NCBI GenBank assembly: GCA_016716235.1
Contig: JADJWS010000002.1
Span: forward strand, 124,001 to 188,000
Length of the DNA: 64,000 bases
Reading direction: 5' to 3'
Source of the DNA: Candidatus Defluviilinea gracilis
GTDB lineage: Bacteria > Chloroflexota > Anaerolineae > Anaerolineales > Villigracilaceae
Part shown: positions 24,032 through 32,191 of the stretch, in pieces
How the letters are laid out: each line of letters begins with the position of its first letter
Numbering within the stretch: position 1 is the stretch's first letter
Notes under the pieces: generated by a model
What the model was told of the DNA's origin: nothing
The model's database searches: none
The model's input: only the letters and a program-made list of their open reading frames with translations
Translations under genes and position numbers: made by a program

Positions 24032-26656
24032 TTAAATAATTTGTAACGTCGAACCTCGTTCGGTCTTCTCGACCTCGATTCTCGTCGGAAACGCGTCCTT
24101 CAATTCTTCGAGATGTGTGATGACGAGAATCTTGGCAAAATCATTCTTCACCAGATTGATCGCCTCGACCAACCGCTGACGTCCCAGCGTGTCTTGCGAG
24201 CCGAAGCCCTCGTCAATGACCAGCGTTTGCAAGCGCGCGCCCTTCCGCTGGGCAAGGATTTCCGACAGCGCGAGCCGAATCGCAAAGTTGACGCGGAACG
24301 CCTCGCCGCCCGAGTACATCTCATAACTGCGGATGCCCGCCGCATCGCTGATCTGAATATCGAGCGTTTCCCTCAAATCCTCGCGCTTCTTATCTTTGTA
24401 TTCCGACTGCGTCACAAACCGAATGGACATGTTCCCATCGGATAGACGATCTAGCAACTCGTTTGCCTTCTCTTCGATCTGCGGCAATGCCTGCTCGATC
24501 AACAAGGCGGGGACTCCGTTCTTGCCGAAGGCTTGTTCGAGCGTCCGATGCCGCGCGATCTGCTTTTGGAATTCTTCGCGCTCTTTTTCATAGTTCGCTT
24601 TGCGCGCGCGTTGACTCTTCAACACATCCACGCGTTGTTGCGCCCCGCCGAGTTCGCCCCGCGCGCGGTTTTCCTCTTCACGTAATCGGAACAACTCGCG
24701 CTCCGCTTCATCGAGATTCGGCGCGCCCGCTTCCGCCTCTTTCAAAGCCAACGATGCAGCATCGTATTGCTTTTGCCCCTCCTCAACTTCATCTCTCCAC
24801 TTTCTACTTTCCTCATTCAGATTCGCAATCTCACCCTCGATCTGCCTGTTCACTTCCTTCGCCGAGCCGAGTTCGCGATATTCATTCTCCACTTCTCTTA
24901 ATTCTCGTTCTTTTCCTCGCGCTTCATCGTGCGCCGACGCGTCGTAGCCAAGTTTGGCTAATTCCTTATCCAGTTTGGCGAGTTGCTTTTGTTCATCCAC
25001 CGCGAACTTGCCGCCATCCAATGCTTTCTCCACATCCTTCAACCGCTTCCTGCCAGTGGATTCCCAATCTTTTGCCAACGATTGCAACCGTTCCAATCGC
25101 TCAGTGAGTTGCGAGATTTCGCTTGCATATTTCACGCGCTCGTTTTCGGCGGAGCCAAGGGAAGTAATTTGTAATTCGTAATTGGTAATTTGTTCGGCAA
25201 GGTCAGCCGCTTCTTTTTGATTCGCGCGATACGCGTCACCTTTTTGTTTGCCGTCTTCTTCCAACTGCTTAAGCGTGGACTTGCGATGTTCCTTGCTCAA
25301 CTCCTGCCCGCATAAAGGGCAAGTCGCGCCGTCTGCCGATTTGAGCGTTTCGATTCGATCTTTCAACGTATTCATGTCCGCTTTGAGCGAATCGTTTTCC
25401 ACTTTCAACGCGGCTTGCCTCTCGCGTCCCGCGTTGCGTTCGCTTTCAATCTTGGCGCGTTCATTGACCTTTGCCTCCGATTCGCCCAACAGTTTTTGAG
25501 TTTTCTCGATCCCGCTTTTCAACTCACTGTTCACTGATAACTGATTACCGATCTCCTCTTCCTCCACCGCCAACGACCGTCGCTCCTCCTCCAACTTCGC
25601 CTTTTCGACCGAAATTCTTTCCTGCAACGGCGCGCGCTCTTTTTGATGATCGTGAAACTCTGCCGCAGTCTTCTCCCAATTCTCTAATTCTTTCCGCGCT
25701 TTTTGCCACGCCTTATATTCCGCTTCGATTTCCTTTGCGCGATTCACAAGGTCGGCATACGAGGCGCGATCCGATTCTTTCTCAGCGAGTCGACTCTCCA
25801 ACGATGCGAGAGCCGCGCGTGAGCGTTCGAGTCCCGCCGCGAGCGTGGAGGTCATCTTGCGTTGCTCCTCCACCAGCGCCGCGTTCCGTTTTAGATTTTG
25901 CATCACGGATTCTTGCGCCTCCCTCGCCGCCGACAATTGTTTCAGCGACGATTGAAGTTCCCCCAGCCGAATCTTTCGCGCCTCCTCTTCGGCGAGTTCC
26001 GCGTCGATCTCCGCCACACGTCCGTCAATGATTTCGACCTCCGATTCAATTGCCTTGCGTTTCTCGGCGGCGCGATTTTTATATTCATCCCAAATTTCAA
26101 GCCCAAGGATGTTGCTCAGCACTTCCTTGCGTTTGCTCGCGTTCTGTTGCGTGAACTGATCCGCCTTCCCCTGCAAAAAAAATGACGCGTTGACGAACGT
26201 CTCGTAATCCAACCGCAGCGTCTGTTCGATCCGCGCCTGCGTGTCGCGCGTTGTCTTTTCGGTGAGAGGTTTCCATGTCCCGTTGACCATGGACGATTGA
26301 CCTTTGACATTTGACTTCCCTTCTTGGTCTATCGTCCATCGTCCATCGTCCAGTATCTGAAACTCCAATACCGTACTCTTTCCTCTCGGCAACGACCGTT
26401 GCACGCGATAGGTGTTGTCTTCATGCTTGAACGTGAGGATCACCTCGGCGGCTTTCACATCCGCGTGCAGGTTGATCACGTCACTGCTTTTGCCGCGCGC
26501 CTCGCCGAACAGACTCCACGTGATTGCATCCAACAGCGACGACTTCCCCGCGCCGTTGTGCCCGGAGATGCACGCAAGATCGAACGAGTTGAAATCCAAT
26601 TCAACGGGATCGCGATAAGAAAGAAAACCTGAGATGCGGAGATGGAGGGGGATCAT
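24032..26656 (-). CDS. sbcC: SbcC/Rad50-type ATPase exonuclease subunit
   Basis: An 874-residue SMC-like protein. Walker A is GHNGAGKSSLLDAI near residue 36; two long coiled-coil arms flank the zinc hook CPLCGQE near residue 447; the C-terminal half has the signature (MYSGGEAFRVNFAIRLALSE) and Walker B with LVIDEGFGSQD. It should pair with an SbcD/Mre11 nuclease to process DNA ends and hairpins, but no sbcD gene is in the window, although the usual order places it next door. At least four phased repeat tracts are read in frame (24786-24825, 25162-25193, 25522-25552, 26287-26353). They encode segments such as ITNYELQITS and LDDGRWTID. The frame is intact. Confidence 0.93.
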   Translation of the reverse strand: MIPLHLRISGFLSYRDPVELDFNSFDLACISGHNGAGKSSLLDAITWSLFGEARGKSSDVINLHADVKAAEVILTFKHEDNTYRVQRSLPRGKSTVLEFQILDDGRWTIDQEGKSNVKGQSSMVNGTWKPLTEKTTRDTQARIEQTLRLDYETFVNASFFLQGKADQFTQQNASKRKEVLSNILGLEIWDEYKNRAAEKRKAIESEVEIIDGRVAEIDAELAEEEARKIRLGELQSSLKQLSAAREAQESVMQNLKRNAALVEEQRKMTSTLAAGLERSRAALASLESRLAEKESDRASYADLVNRAKEIEAEYKAWQKARKELENWEKTAAEFHDHQKERAPLQERISVEKAKLEEERRSLAVEEEEIGNQLSVNSELKSGIEKTQKLLGESEAKVNERAKIESERNAGRERQAALKVENDSLKADMNTLKDRIETLKSADGATCPLCGQELSKEHRKSTLKQLEEDGKQKGDAYRANQKEAADLAEQITNYELQITSLGSAENERVKYASEISQLTERLERLQSLAKDWESTGRKRLKDVEKALDGGKFAVDEQKQLAKLDKELAKLGYDASAHDEARGKERELREVENEYRELGSAKEVNRQIEGEIANLNEESRKWRDEVEEGQKQYDAASLALKEAEAGAPNLDEAERELFRLREEENRARGELGGAQQRVDVLKSQRARKANYEKEREEFQKQIARHRTLEQAFGKNGVPALLIEQALPQIEEKANELLDRLSDGNMSIRFVTQSEYKDKKREDLRETLDIQISDAAGIRSYEMYSGGEAFRVNFAIRLALSEILAQRKGARLQTLVIDEGFGSQDTLGRQRLVEAINLVKNDFAKILVITHLEELKDAFPTRIEVEKTERGSTLQII
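25162..25193. repeat. GTAATTN heptamer tract inside sbcC
   Basis: Four GTAATTT/GTAATTC/GTAATTG units at exact 7-base phase, read in frame. Another short tract (TCACTGT/TCACTGA type) lies at 25522-25552. Confidence 0.8.
26287..26353. repeat. GACGATT and CCATCGT heptamer tracts inside sbcC
   Basis: GACGATT/GACCTTT/GACATTT units are followed by three CCATCGT-phase units. They lie between the Walker A region and the first coiled coil of the protein. Confidence 0.8.
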
Positions 26657-26671
26657 TGTTGACGAAGTTTC

Positions 26672-26746
26672 TTTGTCGCAGAGAACACAGAGACCATTGA
26701 GTTATTAAAATTTTTTCTCAAAGAACTCTGCGATCTCTGTGGCTAA
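26672..26746. repeat. Near-palindrome before sbcC
   Basis: CGCAGAGAACACAGAGAC on the left faces GAACTCTGCG and ATCTCTGTGGC on the right. It fills most of the gap between the two divergent genes. Confidence 0.55.
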
Positions 26747-26790
26747 AGTGAGTAATTTGCCTTATGATGATAGATTATAATCGAACCACC

Positions 26791-27288
26791 ATGTTCGAAG
26801 CCTCCGACAAGATCGCCCAGCGCCGTTTGACTCTGATCATCATCACGCTTGCCACGCTTCCATGTTATTGCGTAGGGTGGATTGCCATGCTGGCGGCGCC
26901 CAATTCGAGCATCACGCTGACGCCGACCATCAGTTCTACAGCCGCTAATAACCTAACCGCAACGGGCACGCTTCAAATTACGCCTGCCACTACCACAGCG
27001 CCAAATATAATTTCACCGACAGTCACAGACACCCCAACACCGACAGGCACGCCAACCTCCACAGTCACCCCTACATTGTCATTCACACCGTTCCAGCCCG
27101 CTAGCCTCACGCCATCGTTCACGCTTACTTCATCCCGCACGCCGTCGCCTACCCCAAGCGTCACATTCACGTTTACTTCCACATTCATTGCTACAAGCAC
27201 AGACACGTTCACATTTACTCCATCACCGACACAGTCCACGCCAACGAACACATCCACGCCTTCATTGACTCCCTTCCCAACGCCATGA
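26791..27288 (+). CDS. Secreted or anchored Thr/Pro-rich low-complexity protein
   Basis: A 165-residue protein with one hydrophobic helix (LTLIIITLATLPCYCVGWIA, about 12-31) and then a mature part made almost wholly of Thr, Pro and Ser with TPTPTGTPTS-type repeats, like a mucin stalk. No globular domain is seen. The ATG at 26791 is chosen because a TATAAT lies nine bases upstream at 26776-26781, which would give a very short leader; an ATG at 26764 is also in frame. Its stop overlaps the first M42 peptidase start by four bases, so it heads that operon. Possible roles are a cell-wall spacer or a glycosylated stalk (inference). Confidence 0.6.
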   Translation: MFEASDKIAQRRLTLIIITLATLPCYCVGWIAMLAAPNSSITLTPTISSTAANNLTATGTLQITPATTTAPNIISPTVTDTPTPTGTPTSTVTPTLSFTPFQPASLTPSFTLTSSRTPSPTPSVTFTFTSTFIATSTDTFTFTPSPTQSTPTNTSTPSLTPFPTP

Positions 27289-28346
27289 CCGATATTCTTC
27301 CATTCCTAAAAACATTAATCTCCTCTTCGGGAATCTCAGGCAATGAGACTCCTGTTGCGAAACTCATCGAAGAAAAGTGGCGCCCGCTCGTGGACGAAAC
27401 GCGCCTCAGCCGCGTCGGCTCACTGCATGGACTCAAACGCGGTTCAGGCAAGAAACATCCCTCGATCATGATCGCCACACACATGGACGCGATCGGCATG
27501 AGGGTGAGTCACATCGTGGATGGATTCCTCCGCATCACCAACGTGGGCGGGATCGATGTGCATGTGTTACCGGGCGCGGAAGTAACGATTCACGCCTCGA
27601 GTGGGGCTGACTTGCCTGCGGTCATCGCGATGCCCCCTTCGAGATTGCTCCCCGAATCCGCTGGCGACGGCGCGCTCGAGATCGGCTACCTGCTCGTGGA
27701 CACGGGTTTGACTCCGCGCGAGGTGGAGAGAAAAGTCAAAGTGGGCGACCTGGTCTCCTTCGCGAATGAACCGATGGAACTCGCTGGCGACATCCTCTCA
27801 GGGCACACAGTTGACAATCGCGCCTCCGTCGCCGCGTTGACAGTCTGCCTGGAGGAGTTGCAATCGAAGCCGCACGTGTGGGATGTGTGGGCAGTGGCAA
27901 CCGTGCAGGAAGAGACGAGTTATCTCGGCGCGTACACGTCTGCGTTTGAGATTCGACCGCAAATTGCGATTGCTGTGGACGGCACATTCGCCAAAGGACC
28001 CGGAGCGAACGGTTGGCAGACTCACACGATGGGCAAAGGTGTGGGCTTGTGTCTCGGACCGAACATACACCCGTTCTTGCACAAGAAACTCAAAGAACTC
28101 GCCGAGCGACTCGAGATCCCATGGTTTTTCGATGTTACCGCCGGTCACTCAGGCACTGATGCCTACCCGATGCAAGTCACCGCCGAAGGGATTCCCACCG
28201 CGCTGGTCGAGTTCCCCATCCGTTACATGCACACGCCTGTGGAGTCTGTCGCCGTCAAAGACATCCAACGCGCGGGGCGCTTGCTCGCCGAATTTATTTC
28301 TTCGCTTGAAGAAAATTTTGTAGAAACAATAACTTGGGACGATTAA
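27285..28346 (+). CDS. M42 family aminopeptidase (first of three)
   Basis: A 353-residue member of the M42 glutamyl aminopeptidase/tetrahedral-peptidase (TET) family. The two-metal ligands are visible: IATHMDAIGM (His, Asp), HTVDNRAS (bridging Asp), TVQEETSYLGA (Glu pair), IAVDGT (Asp) and the late TAGHSGTDA. The family forms dodecameric shells that trim peptides in the cytoplasm. It overlaps the Thr/Pro-rich gene by four bases and is followed by a hairpin and an octamer tract, then by a second M42 gene. The three copies in this cluster are diverged, so each may prefer different residues. Confidence 0.9.
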   Translation: MTDILPFLKTLISSSGISGNETPVAKLIEEKWRPLVDETRLSRVGSLHGLKRGSGKKHPSIMIATHMDAIGMRVSHIVDGFLRITNVGGIDVHVLPGAEVTIHASSGADLPAVIAMPPSRLLPESAGDGALEIGYLLVDTGLTPREVERKVKVGDLVSFANEPMELAGDILSGHTVDNRASVAALTVCLEELQSKPHVWDVWAVATVQEETSYLGAYTSAFEIRPQIAIAVDGTFAKGPGANGWQTHTMGKGVGLCLGPNIHPFLHKKLKELAERLEIPWFFDVTAGHSGTDAYPMQVTAEGIPTALVEFPIRYMHTPVESVAVKDIQRAGRLLAEFISSLEENFVETITWDD

Positions 28347-28353
28347 ATATGAG

Positions 28354-28378
28354 GCGGGAGCAGTTCAACTGCTCCCGC
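28354..28378. repeat. Perfect hairpin with GCAGTTCAACTGC core
   Basis: GCGGGAGCAGTT and AACTGCTCCCGC form a 12-bp stem around one base, after the first M42 stop. No T tract follows, so it is not a standard terminator. Octamer units (CTAATCAT, CTAATCCT) then run from 28390 to about 28440. Confidence 0.8.
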
Positions 28379-28445
28379 AACTAATAATCATTTCTCTAAT
28401 CATCTAATCATCTAATTCTCCACTCCTCTAATCCTCTGAATCCCA

Positions 28446-29495
28446 ATGCCAACCTCCCCAACCCCTCCCTTCAAACTGCTCGAAAAACTTTGCAACGTCA
28501 TCGCGGTCTCTGGCGATGAAAGCGAAGTGCGCAAGATCGTCCTCGATGAGATAAAAGACTACGCGGACGATGTTCGAGTGGACGCGCTAGGCAGCGTCCT
28601 TGCGACCAGGTTGGGGCGGGGAGCGAAGCGTGTGAAAGTCATGCTCGACGCGCACATGGACGAGGTCGGCTTGATGATCGTCGCTGAGGATGGCGAAGGC
28701 ATCTATCGTTTTGAAGAGATTGGCGGCATCGATCCGCGGCATCTTGTGGGCAAGCAGGTGTATGTCGGCAAAGAGCGCGCGCCCGGCGTGATCGGCGGCA
28801 AGCCCATCCATTTGATGGAGTCGGGTGAGCGCACGCGCAAAGTTCCCATCGACGCGCTGCGCATTGATCTCGGACTCGCGGGCAAAGCGAAGGTTGGCGA
28901 TCGCGCGGGCTTTGCGACGAAGTTTCGCCGCGTGGGTCCTTCGATCATGGCGAAGGCGCTTGATAACCGCATCGGCGTTGCCACATTGATCGAGTTGTTC
29001 AAACACGCGCCGTCGAACATTGATCTGTGCGCGGCATTCACGGTGCAAGAGGAGATCGGTCTGCGCGGCGCGAAAGTCACGGCGCAATATTTCAATCCCG
29101 ATCTTGCGATTGCAATTGACTCGACGCCTGCGAACGATCTGCCCAATTTTGACGGGAACGAAAACACGACCTACAACACCAAACTCGGACTCGGTCCCGC
29201 GATTTATGTTGCGGACGGTTCGACTCTTCACGACCCTCGGCTGGTTCGCTTTCTTCAAACGGTCGCGGCGTCTGCAAAGATTCCATATCAACTCCGCCAG
29301 CCCGGAGGAGGCGGCACAGACTCCGCCGCGATCCAGCGCGCGCTCGCGGGAATCCCGACAGTTTCCGTTTCTGTGCCGCATCGCTACACTCATTCGCCCG
29401 TCAGCCTCTCGCGCGTGGACGATTGGAAGAACACTCTGGCGTTGTTGCACACGGCATTGAAGAAGATTACGGTGGATCTGATTGGGAAAAGGTGA
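28446..29495 (+). CDS. M42 family aminopeptidase (second of three)
   Basis: A 349-residue M42 peptidase. Metal-binding and catalytic motifs are complete: LDAHMDEVGLM, AKALDNRIGV, TVQEEIGLRGA, IAIDST, and the C-terminal HRYTHSP. GGGGTDSAAI near residue 285 is typical of the family. The start is immediately preceded by octamer-phased repeat DNA, so no ribosome-binding site is obvious. It belongs to the same strand and spacing pattern as the other peptidase genes around it, although repeats separate each pair, so they may not all share one transcript. Confidence 0.92.
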   Translation: MPTSPTPPFKLLEKLCNVIAVSGDESEVRKIVLDEIKDYADDVRVDALGSVLATRLGRGAKRVKVMLDAHMDEVGLMIVAEDGEGIYRFEEIGGIDPRHLVGKQVYVGKERAPGVIGGKPIHLMESGERTRKVPIDALRIDLGLAGKAKVGDRAGFATKFRRVGPSIMAKALDNRIGVATLIELFKHAPSNIDLCAAFTVQEEIGLRGAKVTAQYFNPDLAIAIDSTPANDLPNFDGNENTTYNTKLGLGPAIYVADGSTLHDPRLVRFLQTVAASAKIPYQLRQPGGGGTDSAAIQRALAGIPTVSVSVPHRYTHSPVSLSRVDDWKNTLALLHTALKKITVDLIGKR

Positions 29496-29502
29496 ACGCA
29501 AA

Positions 29503-29622
29503 ATGTATACAGGTACACACGTAAACAGGTACACAAGGCAAAAGATGTGTTGCGTTTTGCAACGCCGTGTTTACGTGTTTCCTTGTTTACGTGTTTACTT
29601 GTCTCCGTGTCTACCACCCAAA
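29503..29622. repeat. Octamer-phased repeat, two inverted halves
   Basis: AGGTACAC/ACGTAAAC units (left) are mirrored by GTGTTTAC/GTGTTTCC units (right) about a central GTTGCGTTTTGCAAC. The whole forms a 100-base imperfect palindrome before the S51-like gene. The same octamer type lies inside priA at 18158-18200. Confidence 0.75.
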
Positions 29623-29630
29623 GAGCGCCC

Positions 29631-30362
29631 ATGAACGGACTCATCGCCCTCGTCGGCGCTGGTGAATATCTGCCTGTGATGGAAGAGGTGGATCGCTATC
29701 TGCTGTCTAGCGTCAACTCGAAAACACCGCGCGTCGTTTGTCTTCCCACCGCGGCAGGGCAGGAAGGCGACGAGAGCGTCAACCGCTGGTCGCGCATGGG
29801 AATGGAACACTTCCAAAAACTCGGCGCGGATGCGCAGGCTCTCCGCATCATTGACAAAGAGTCCGCGAACGATCCGCAATTTGACTCGGCATTGGAAAAC
29901 GCGGATTTCATTTATTTCTCTGGCGGCAATCCGCTTTACTTGTTTCAAACCATGCAAGGCTCGCGCGCATGGGCGTCCATGAAAAAAGCGTGGAGCAAGG
30001 GAGCGGTCTACGCGGGCTGTTCGGCGGGAGCGATGATCCTCTCGAAGCGCGTGCCGAGTTTTCGATTAGCTCAAAACGTGGATGGGTTTGGCGTCATCCC
30101 CGCGCAGTTCATTCTTCCGCATTTCGATGAGATGCCGCTCGTGTTCAAGCCAATGATCTTTGCCTTGCGAAAGGGACTCAAGAAAGGCGAGCGCATGCTC
30201 GGCGTGGATGAAAACACCGCCCTCGTCGGCGCCCTTCGACTGCGGTCTTCGACCTCCGCTCAGGGCGGCGAATGGAAAGTGATGGGTCGCGGCACAGTCC
30301 ACCTCATCACCCGCGACAAAGACAAAGTTTTCAAAGTCGGCGAAACCGTGCCGCTCAACTAA
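29631..30362 (+). CDS. S51-like peptidase (cyanophycinase/dipeptidase E type)
   Basis: A 243-residue protein of the peptidase S51 fold. The nucleophile elbow is GCSAGA near residue 129 and the preceding YFSGGNPLYLF is typical of the family, whose members cleave Asp-containing dipeptides or cyanophycin. Start at 29631 (MNGLIALVGAGEY) is used; an in-frame upstream extension is encoded by repeat DNA. A 38-base palindrome (30231-30268) lies inside the gene and is read as LRLRSSTSAQGG near residue 205, so the repeat has become part of the protein. The context between M42 genes suggests a peptide-degradation cluster. Confidence 0.83.
   Translation: MNGLIALVGAGEYLPVMEEVDRYLLSSVNSKTPRVVCLPTAAGQEGDESVNRWSRMGMEHFQKLGADAQALRIIDKESANDPQFDSALENADFIYFSGGNPLYLFQTMQGSRAWASMKKAWSKGAVYAGCSAGAMILSKRVPSFRLAQNVDGFGVIPAQFILPHFDEMPLVFKPMIFALRKGLKKGERMLGVDENTALVGALRLRSSTSAQGGEWKVMGRGTVHLITRDKDKVFKVGETVPLN
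30231..30268. repeat. CGCCCTTCGACT palindrome inside the S51-like gene
   Basis: CGCCCTTCGACTGCGG faces CCGCTCAGGGCG. The same module is found in intergenic DNA at 20961-21017 and, inverted, at 60175-60226. Confidence 0.8.
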
Positions 30363-30364
30363 TT

Positions 30365-30452
30365 CTCTAATTCTCGAATCCTTCAACTTCGCTCAGGACA
30401 AGTCTCCAGTCTCCAATCTCTAATTACCAATTACCAATAACTCAATTCCCTC
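30365..30452. repeat. Mixed heptamer tract before the third M42 gene
   Basis: CTTCAACTTCGCTCAGGACA (a half module of the palindrome above) is followed by AGTCTCC, AATCTCT and AATTACC units at 7-base phase. Confidence 0.7.
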
Positions 30453-30467
30453 CCCAAGGAACTCTCC

Positions 30468-31475
30468 ATGAAACCTCTCCTCAAACAACTCACCGAAATC
30501 TTCGGACCATCGGGTTACGAAGAGAATATCCGCAAGTTGGTGCGCGCGGAAGTGAAGCCGCTCGCCGACGAGATCAAGGTGGACGCGCTTGGCAACCTCA
30601 TCGCGCGGAAACGCCCGTCGAAATACACCAAAGACACAAAGAAAATCATGATCGCCGCGCACATGGACGAGATCGGGCTGATGGTGAGTCACATTGATGA
30701 GAACGGCTTCGCGCGCTTTTCGAACATCGGCGGGGTGTTTGGGCGGTATGTGCTGGGAGGGCGAGTCCGCTTTTTGAATGGCACGGCAGGCGTCATCGGG
30801 TTCGATCGTTTTGACAAAATGAACGAAGTCCCCCCGCTGGATAAAATCTATATTGACGTGGGCGCGACAAGCAAAAAAGATTGTCCCGTGAAAGTCGGCG
30901 ATGTCGCCGCGTTTGACCGTTCGTTTGTCGAGATGGGAGATCGTCTCGTTGCTAAATCCATGGATGATCGCGTGGGCGTGTTGGTTGCGATTGAGACGCT
31001 GCGAGCGTTAAAGTCCACGCCGCATGATGTGTATTTCGTGTTCACCACGCAAGAGGAAGTTGGCACGCGCGGGGCGGGGACATCCGCATTCGGCATTGAC
31101 CCCGACCTCGGCATCGCGGTGGATGTCACTGCCGCGGCGGACACGCCCAACGCGCTCAAAATGGAAATGAAGTTGGGCAAGGGTCCATGCGTCAAATTTC
31201 AAGACGGGGGCATGATCGCTGATCCGCGCGTGGTGAAGTGGATGATCCGCACGGCGGAGAAAAGCAAGATCCCATATCAGCGCGAAGTCCTATTATTCGG
31301 TTCGACCGACGCGCGCGCCATGCAACTCACGCGCGCGGGCGTGCCTGCGGGTTGTCTCTCCATCCCTGTGCGTTATGTTCATTCGCCATCCGAAATGGTG
31401 GACTATAACGATGTGCAGAATTCCGTCAAGTTGTTGACGGCTCTTCTGCGCGCGAAAGTTGAGTTGAGTGGATAA
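30468..31475 (+). CDS. M42 family aminopeptidase (third of three)
   Basis: A 335-residue M42 peptidase with all metal ligands: IAAHMDEIGLM, AKSMDDRVGV, TTQEEVGTRGAG, IAVDVT and the C-terminal PVRYVHSPSEM. The segment LFGSTDARAMQLTRAG replaces the usual GGTDA motif with GSTDA. It begins TEIFGPSGYEENI, which is the classical N-terminal pattern of the family. The next gene starts one base after its stop. Three M42 paralogues within 4.2 kb is a notable concentration and suggests that peptide scavenging matters to this organism. Confidence 0.92.
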   Translation: MKPLLKQLTEIFGPSGYEENIRKLVRAEVKPLADEIKVDALGNLIARKRPSKYTKDTKKIMIAAHMDEIGLMVSHIDENGFARFSNIGGVFGRYVLGGRVRFLNGTAGVIGFDRFDKMNEVPPLDKIYIDVGATSKKDCPVKVGDVAAFDRSFVEMGDRLVAKSMDDRVGVLVAIETLRALKSTPHDVYFVFTTQEEVGTRGAGTSAFGIDPDLGIAVDVTAAADTPNALKMEMKLGKGPCVKFQDGGMIADPRVVKWMIRTAEKSKIPYQREVLLFGSTDARAMQLTRAGVPAGCLSIPVRYVHSPSEMVDYNDVQNSVKLLTALLRAKVELSG

Positions 31476-31476
31476 G

Positions 31477-31941
31477 ATGTCTGATTGGAAACGAACAACA
31501 AAAGAGTTGGGATTCGAAAACCTGCGCCCCGAGTTATTGCAGGCAATTAACGGACACATCGAGAAATACAACCTCGGCGAAATTTTATCCGATGCGTTGA
31601 TGTGCGTTCAAACGGATTCAGAAAAGATCAAAAAGGGATTGTTCGGCGGGGCGGAGGTGGTCTACGCGGGCGCGGTCGTCACTCCGCGCTGGCTGGTGTG
31701 GGCGACAAGCGGGACCAAGACCCAAACTTCCGCCTCGTCTGCCCAGTTGAACGATGTGACGATCCAGGATTATGCCGAATCGTCGTTTGCAAACATGATT
31801 CCCGATTCGGGACTCAACGTCAGCGGCAGGTTTACCGACGCGTCTGACGACGGGTTAATCTTCATCGGCTTGGACGACAACGCGGCAGGGGCGAAGTTCA
31901 AAGAGATCGCGCTTCAAACCGCGCAGGAAGCAAAGCGATAA
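31477..31941 (+). CDS. Hypothetical protein downstream of M42 gene
   Basis: A 154-residue protein of unknown function. It begins SDWKRTTKELGFENLRPELL, with helical character to about residue 45; the middle (AEVVYAGAVVTPRWLVWATS) is beta-rich and may form a PH-like or lipid-binding sandwich; the C-terminus is helical (AAGAKFKEIALQTAQEA). No signal peptide or membrane helix is seen. The ATG at 31477 follows the stop of the M42 gene by one base and has GAGTGG upstream, so it is co-transcribed. I do not recognise a family. Confidence 0.6.
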   Translation: MSDWKRTTKELGFENLRPELLQAINGHIEKYNLGEILSDALMCVQTDSEKIKKGLFGGAEVVYAGAVVTPRWLVWATSGTKTQTSASSAQLNDVTIQDYAESSFANMIPDSGLNVSGRFTDASDDGLIFIGLDDNAAGAKFKEIALQTAQEAKR

Positions 31942-32061
31942 TCAGTGGACTATGAAAATAGTTCTCGACGCGGTTGCGCTGCGTCGAGGCAGGCGGCGCG
32001 ATGCGCCAAGCCAATCGAGCTGTCGCCTGAACTTTCGTGAAGCGCTGATCATGAATATGGC

Positions 32062-32141
32062 AGAACTTACGCAGTTGGCGGGCAGTTGTACTGCCGCCGC
32101 CGCAGTGCAACTACGGCGCAGCAGGTTCAACTTCGTAAATC
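32062..32141. repeat. MITE-like element, copy 1 (80 bp)
   Basis: AGAACTTACGCA at the left end, a near-palindromic GC-rich body (GGCAGTTGTACTGCC, GCAGTGCAACTACGGCGC) and an AACTTCGTAAATC right end. Near-identical in inverted orientation to 56049-56131 and similar to 44507-44602. The gap 31942-32191 contains only this and another short repeat. Confidence 0.8.
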
Positions 32142-32191
32142 CCATATGGAAATCCGCGACAATCCGTGAAATCTGAGGCGATGGTTTGTTT

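Noticed and set aside
24463..25107. Long antisense frame within sbcC (and similar frames in lysS, priA and the M42 genes)
   Set aside because: High GC coding DNA gives long shadow frames; these have no start signal and overlap a certain gene.
31952..32176. 74-residue open frame after the third M42 cluster
   Set aside because: It runs through MITE-like repeat DNA; the amino acid pattern changes with the repeat and no family is seen.
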